33,602 bases of DNA, from positions 1 through 33,602 of the forward strand of contig ONZQ02000001.1 of assembly GCA_900312665.1 (NCBI GenBank), read 5' to 3'. The translations under genes and the position numbers were made by a program. Positions 29,658 to 33,602 of the stretch are shown here, one piece after another. Below the pieces are notes generated by a model, which saw only the letters and a list, made by a program, of their open reading frames with translations, was not told the DNA's origin and made no database searches. Positions within the stretch are counted from its first letter, which is position 1; the number at the start of each line of letters is the position of its first letter. The stretch is from Cephalotrichum gorgonifer (taxonomy: Eukaryota > Ascomycota > Sordariomycetes > Microascales > Microascaceae).

Positions 29658-31936
29658 ATGTCTTCTTCCAACGATACCCCCCATATACTTGGATACGCCC
29701 AGCCATGGATTGTCTCTCCCGGTGAGGCAGTGGACATCAAAGTATGTTGTGTTCCTGATTGAATGCGTATATCTCATGCTAACTTCGGTAGGTTTCGAGC
29801 ACCGAGACGAACTATACATCCCGTTTAGTGCGCCTCATCCAGGGCTTCGAGGGTGCTAATGCCCCTCCGGCCCAGGAGGAGGAGATCACTGAGGTCGCCG
29901 TGCAAGAGCACAATGATGGCCGCTACCAGGATGCTTGTTCCGGGTCTTACGGTCTTGTACCGGCCTGGGCCCAGGTCCAATACGCGGCTGAGGAGGGTCT
30001 TGAAGTCGAGATCTATGTCCAGCCATACCTGGTCGATGTTGACTCCTCCCAAACCATGCTCTCCTGCCTCGACGCCAGCTCCAAGACTGGATTTGCGGTG
30101 ATCCTGAAGGACTCAAAGATCCAGTTCCTTGTCGGTACCGGGAGCACGGTCGATGTATTCCAGAGCCAAATCCCCGTCAACCGATGGCGATGGATCCGAA
30201 TTCAGATGGGATTTGTCGGCAACACCTTCACAACCAATATACGACAGCTTAACCGCCTCGCGGAAAAGACACCTCCTGCAGAGGAAGGCGTGGCGAACGT
30301 TTTATCGGCACCCATGGCTTTGGGGTCTAATGCCCTGCTATTCGGCGCGGGCATGTTTGAATCCGCCAACAAGCCGGGCTCCAAGCCGGCGTGTTTCTAC
30401 AACGGTCGCGTCGACTCTCCGACTTTTACCTTGACGGGCTCGACCCGGAAGGTTGTCGCGAAGTACGACTTCTCCGTGGGAATCGCCACTGATGCCATAA
30501 CCGATGTTTCCGAGAACGGGCGACATGGTGTCCTGGTCAACTCCCCCACGCGAGGTGTCAAAGGATATACCTGGGATGGCACTGAGCCGGACTGGACGAA
30601 GGCGACCTACGGATATGGAGCCATTCATTTCCACGAGGAGGATCTAGACGATGCCAAATGGGCCACAGACTTCACTATTACTATCCCGCCCACCGCTCGT
30701 TCGGGTGCATACGCAGTTGAGGTCAAGACCACGAGCGGAGCAAAGGACATGATCACGTTCTTTGTTCGCCCCAACCCCAAGTCAACGGCAAGGGTCGCGC
30801 TGGTTCTGTCCACGTTTACATATCTCGCCTATGCCAACGAGCGGATGTACGATGTGTCTAGGTCGTCGGCAATGTCGACTTCGGATGGTGTCAGCATCGC
30901 AGCTGACCACGAGTATTACAAGGGCCTGGATCGCCGCGTGGATTTGGGCCTCTCGTCTTACGATGTTCACAAGGACGGCTCCCCGAATGCGTTCTCCACT
31001 GCCCTTCGGCCTATCCTAAACCTCCGGCCCGGATACGTTCACTGGGCGTTGGACCGCCCTCGCGAGTTCAGCGCTGATCTTATGATGATTGGGTTCCTGG
31101 AACGTGCCGGCATTCCCTACGATACCATCACCGATCACTGCTTGCACATCGGGGGCCACGAGGTGGCATCTCAATACACAACCATGATCACTAGCTGCCA
31201 TCCCGAGTATCAATCCATCAAAACCCTGGACGCATGGAGCGGGTTTGCCAAGGCTGGCGGCAGCCTGATGTACTTGGGCGGCAATGGGTTCTACTGGGTC
31301 GCAGATATTGACACCGCGAGGCCTCACCGCCTCGAAGTTCGTAAGGGTGACCAGGGTTGTCGGTCGGTGACGTTCCCCGGCGGTGAAAGGATGCACACTA
31401 TGACGGGAGAACAGGGAGGACTGTGGCGTAGCCGCGGTCGTGCCCCCAACTATCTCTTCGGTATTGGGTCGTGCGCGTTCGGTACTGGCAAGGGAAAGCC
31501 TTACAGGGCAGACCCCAAGTACGCTAAGGATCCCGCATATGCCTGGATCTTCGACGGCATCAACCCGGATGAGCCTATTGGCAAGGATGGGTTCGGTGGT
31601 GGTGCTAGCGGTGACGAGATTGACCGTCTCGATTTTGACCTTGGCACACCAACCAATGCTGTTCTTCTAGCCACTAGCGAACAGCATGACGATAGCTTCG
31701 GGCTATTCAATGAGGAGTCAATGTTCCCCATGGTGGGCACCCTCGGTTCGACCTGCGATAGGGTCAGGAGCGACATAGCCTACTACGACACTGCCGGGGG
31801 TGGTGGAGTGTTCTCAGTTGGGAGCATCAACTGGTATAGTAGTCTCGCTTGGGATGATTATAAGAACAACGTTGCTAGGATGACGGAAAATGTGATTAGG
31901 ACATTTGACGAGAGAGGAAGGGGGCCTGGTCAATAG
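29658..31936 (+). CDS. N,N-dimethylformamidase large (beta) subunit homologue
   Basis: Two exons, 29658-29741 and 29792-31936, give 742 aa, close to the 762 aa or so of bacterial DmfA2. In bacteria this iron-dependent amidohydrolase cuts dimethylformamide to dimethylamine and formate. Roughly residues 75-240 look like a concanavalin A/LamG-type jelly roll. The C-terminal catalytic region carries LSTFTYLAYANE, GIPYDTITDHCLH, HPEY (498-501), GGNGFYW (524-530) and GDEIDRLDFD (Glu637). The bacterial enzyme binds Fe(III) through two Tyr and one Glu; Tyr501, Tyr529 and Glu637 are candidates, but the spacing does not let me assign them. No small (alpha) subunit gene is present here. No targeting signal is seen. 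The true substrate may be another N-substituted formamide or amide. Confidence 0.85.
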
Positions 31937-33413
31937 GACTTTGGTTTGATGAATAGATGAAGACAGGAATGATCGATTTAGGCTACATCTTAAACCTCGA
32001 CCCATGACTGTGAATGTTCGAGGCCGCAAAATGCTGGCCGGCTAGTTACGAGACCGTTAAAAGAGCTCTGCGCTAGGATTACTTTCGTCGATGTTTAGGA
32101 CTTGAACTTTTGCAGCAGTATTTTGCTTCGGAGTTAAGTGACGAGACGAAGGGCGTCTATCTTCTTCGAATGCCACTGCATGTTGGAATTTAGGCTGCTT
32201 AAAGCAGCGATGGACAATGATGAAGCATGAGAGACTCTAATAAAGTCTACCGCTTACGAGGGTGGGAGCAGTAGTAGTCCTACGATGGTCCGTTCAAAGC
32301 CTCTCCAGTTCTAGTGTAACGTTTTAAGGGGCACTGGATTACTACGGGTGACTTAATACCAATCGATACCCCCATGGGGTTCTATGTGATCATCACTCGC
32401 ACCTAGGAAGTATTGTGCCCCGGTTATTCTCCCCAACATCCAACCTGCGGGAAGGTATGAAGCTTTGATATCGTCAAGCAACAGCAGTCTCAGTGAAACG
32501 CCAAACGATTTTAGGCCCTTAATGGCCTTGTACCTCGCTGCATCCTCTCCTTATGGACAGCATAGTGGGGAGGGTATGAGGACGAGCAAGACTATATCGA
32601 TACGATAGACCCCCAGCTTGTGAGAATACTGAGGGCTCTTCTGGCTCTCCAGCATTTTGATTTCAATGGCCCTTTTGGCAATGAGGCATTGAGCGCCGCC
32701 CCTCATTACCACGGCAGTTCATTATAGAGCTCAAGCTGATTCCTATAAAGGATACTTCCATCCGGCTAGTGCCTTTTATTTACACAGGCATATGGGTAGG
32801 ATCCCTCGTCCGGGCGTGCCCCATTATAGGCGATCTCGAGGTCCATCCCTCGTGGACCTAGAGCGACGAAGAGGAGACTTGCCTTTACCGCGGGCTAGCC
32901 GAGCTTCCTAGGATAAGGCTGCTGAACTTGTTGCTCAATTGCTCCAATGTAGTTGTAAGTTGGGAAGGTGTAGAGAGAAATTTAGACATAAACGGGTACC
33001 GCATATCCGCATTACGATTGCCAACACTTCAAGCTGGGGATAGGAGACCAAGTCGAACCTGAGCGGTCGGTCCCGATACCCTGTCACCTGAGACAGCAAT
33101 TGTTCTAATATTCCTCATCTTTGGAAATGATTACTCTGTTTTGCCCTCCATTAAACAAGTCCCTGGTAGCGTTTGTTGTTGGTTTGTTAATGTACTACAA
33201 GGATTGGTTGGTGACTGGCACATTCCTAATATTTAGATTTGGACTATTACAGCCAAGCATCACCGACGACATGAAAAGTCTACAACAATAACCATATGCA
33301 TTAGTGACGATGGAAGTAGAGTAGGATATGGTTCTCCATCCTAATAATGTCCAGCGAGCCTCCAATCCTTTGCAGTTGGAAAACTCGAATTCGATTTTAC
33401 ACACACTAGACCC
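31937..33413. other. Intergenic region, no gene seen
   Basis: About 1.5 kb between the dimethylformamidase homologue and the tRNA gene. All frames are broken by stops. The longest open stretch (33195-33404, minus) shows no features. I see nothing further that I can support. Confidence 0.5.
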
Positions 33414-33486
33414 GCCCGGTTAGCTCAATCGGTAGAGCGTCAGACTCTTAATCTGAAGGCTGCGGGTTCGACCCCCGCATTGGGCT
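33414..33486 (+). tRNA. tRNA-Lys, anticodon CTT
   Basis: A 73-nt intronless cloverleaf. The acceptor GCCCGGT pairs with ATTGGGC, including two G-U pairs. The D-arm has TAGCTCAATCGGTAGAGC, the A box. The anticodon arm is CAGA-CTCTTAA-TCTG with CTT, and the T-arm is GCGGG-TTCGACC-CCCGC with the B box. The discriminator is T. A run of five T follows at 33526-33530 as a possible Pol III terminator, about 40 nt downstream. Confidence 0.97.
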
Positions 33487-33499
33487 CAATTCCCAGTGC

Positions 33500-33530
33500 A
33501 CCCGAGAATACTCGGGTACCGATACTTTTT
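33500..33530 (+). terminator. Hairpin and T5 run downstream of tRNA-Lys
   Basis: A perfect 7-bp hairpin, ACCCGAG-AATA-CTCGGGT (33500-33517), is followed by TTTTT (33526-33530). The T run is sufficient for Pol III termination. The hairpin would lie in the tRNA 3' trailer and is not required for Pol III, so its role is unknown. Confidence 0.45.
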
Positions 33531-33552
33531 GTTTCCGTCCTTATACTAGTCG

Positions 33553-33556
<4 letters not shown>

Positions 33557-33583
<27 letters not shown>

Positions 33584-33602
33584 ATTTTTTTTTATTTTTT
33601 TT
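33557..33602. repeat. Poly-T tract at the window end
   Basis: A run of 27 T, then A, nine T, A and at least eight T to the last base. It could be the poly(A) tail of a minus-strand non-LTR retroelement that continues beyond the window, or a simple homopolymer where an assembly stopped. Confidence 0.6.

Noticed and set aside
4849..31936. Secondary-metabolite biosynthetic cluster
   Set aside because: No polyketide synthase, peptide synthetase, terpene cyclase, prenyltransferase or P450 is present; the enzyme set is catabolic.
33414..33602. tRNA-derived SINE with A-rich tail
   Set aside because: The tail is poly-T, not poly-A, on the tRNA strand, and the tRNA is a full cloverleaf with its own terminator, so it reads as a genuine tRNA gene.
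1..33602. CRISPR array or prokaryotic operon
   Set aside because: No regularly spaced identical repeats with unique spacers; spliceosomal introns show that the DNA is eukaryotic.

Overview
This window looks like nuclear DNA of a filamentous ascomycete (Pezizomycotina, possibly a Eurotiales-type genome). The genes carry short 50-100 nt GT-AG introns. There are two Zn2Cys6 regulators, peroxisomal enzymes and a nuclear tRNA-Lys. The left end is very AT-rich DNA in which two tandem repeat copies differ almost only by C-to-T and G-to-A changes, the footprint of repeat-induced point mutation (RIP). All exon models below were built by hand from reading-frame continuity and splice signals. Family names rest on motif recognition, not on a search.

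Layout. 1-4434 is decayed repeat DNA: AT-rich sequence, a 9-nt acidic-codon tandem repeat, and two head-to-tail LTR-like copies of about 475 bp. 4849-5865 is a secreted beta-propeller protein. Then follow a D-amino-acid oxidase (-), a peroxisomal catalase (+), a seven-helix membrane protein (-), a Zn2Cys6 regulator (+), a fold-type IV transaminase closely resembling fungal (R)-selective amine transaminases (-), an aldo-keto reductase (-), a second Zn2Cys6 regulator (+), a DapA/NAL-superfamily aldolase (-), a Dal5-type MFS permease (+) and a homologue of the large subunit of N,N-dimethylformamidase (+). The right end is about 1.5 kb without a visible gene, then tRNA-Lys(CTT) and a poly-T tract.

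How the genes may work together (inference). The set has no PKS, NRPS or terpene synthase and looks catabolic rather than biosynthetic. The permease would import an amide or ureide-like anion. The dimethylformamidase-like hydrolase would cut a C-N bond and release an amine. The (R)-amine transaminase and D-amino-acid oxidase, both acting on R/D-configured amines, would deaminate it. The aldolase would cleave or condense the resulting 2-oxo acid, and the aldo-keto reductase would handle a carbonyl product. DAAO (ending AKL) and catalase (ending SRL) both carry PTS1 signals, so peroxide made by the oxidase would be destroyed in the same organelle.

The strongest non-coding support is a shared promoter motif. 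The 8-bp palindrome CCGATCGG (CCG-N2-CGG, a plausible Zn2Cys6 everted site) occurs four times by my reading. All four are 190-260 bp upstream of minus-strand enzyme genes (DAAO, AKR, aldolase x2). A one-base variant, CCGACCGG, lies 193 bp upstream of the transaminase and again in the DAAO-catalase intergenic region.
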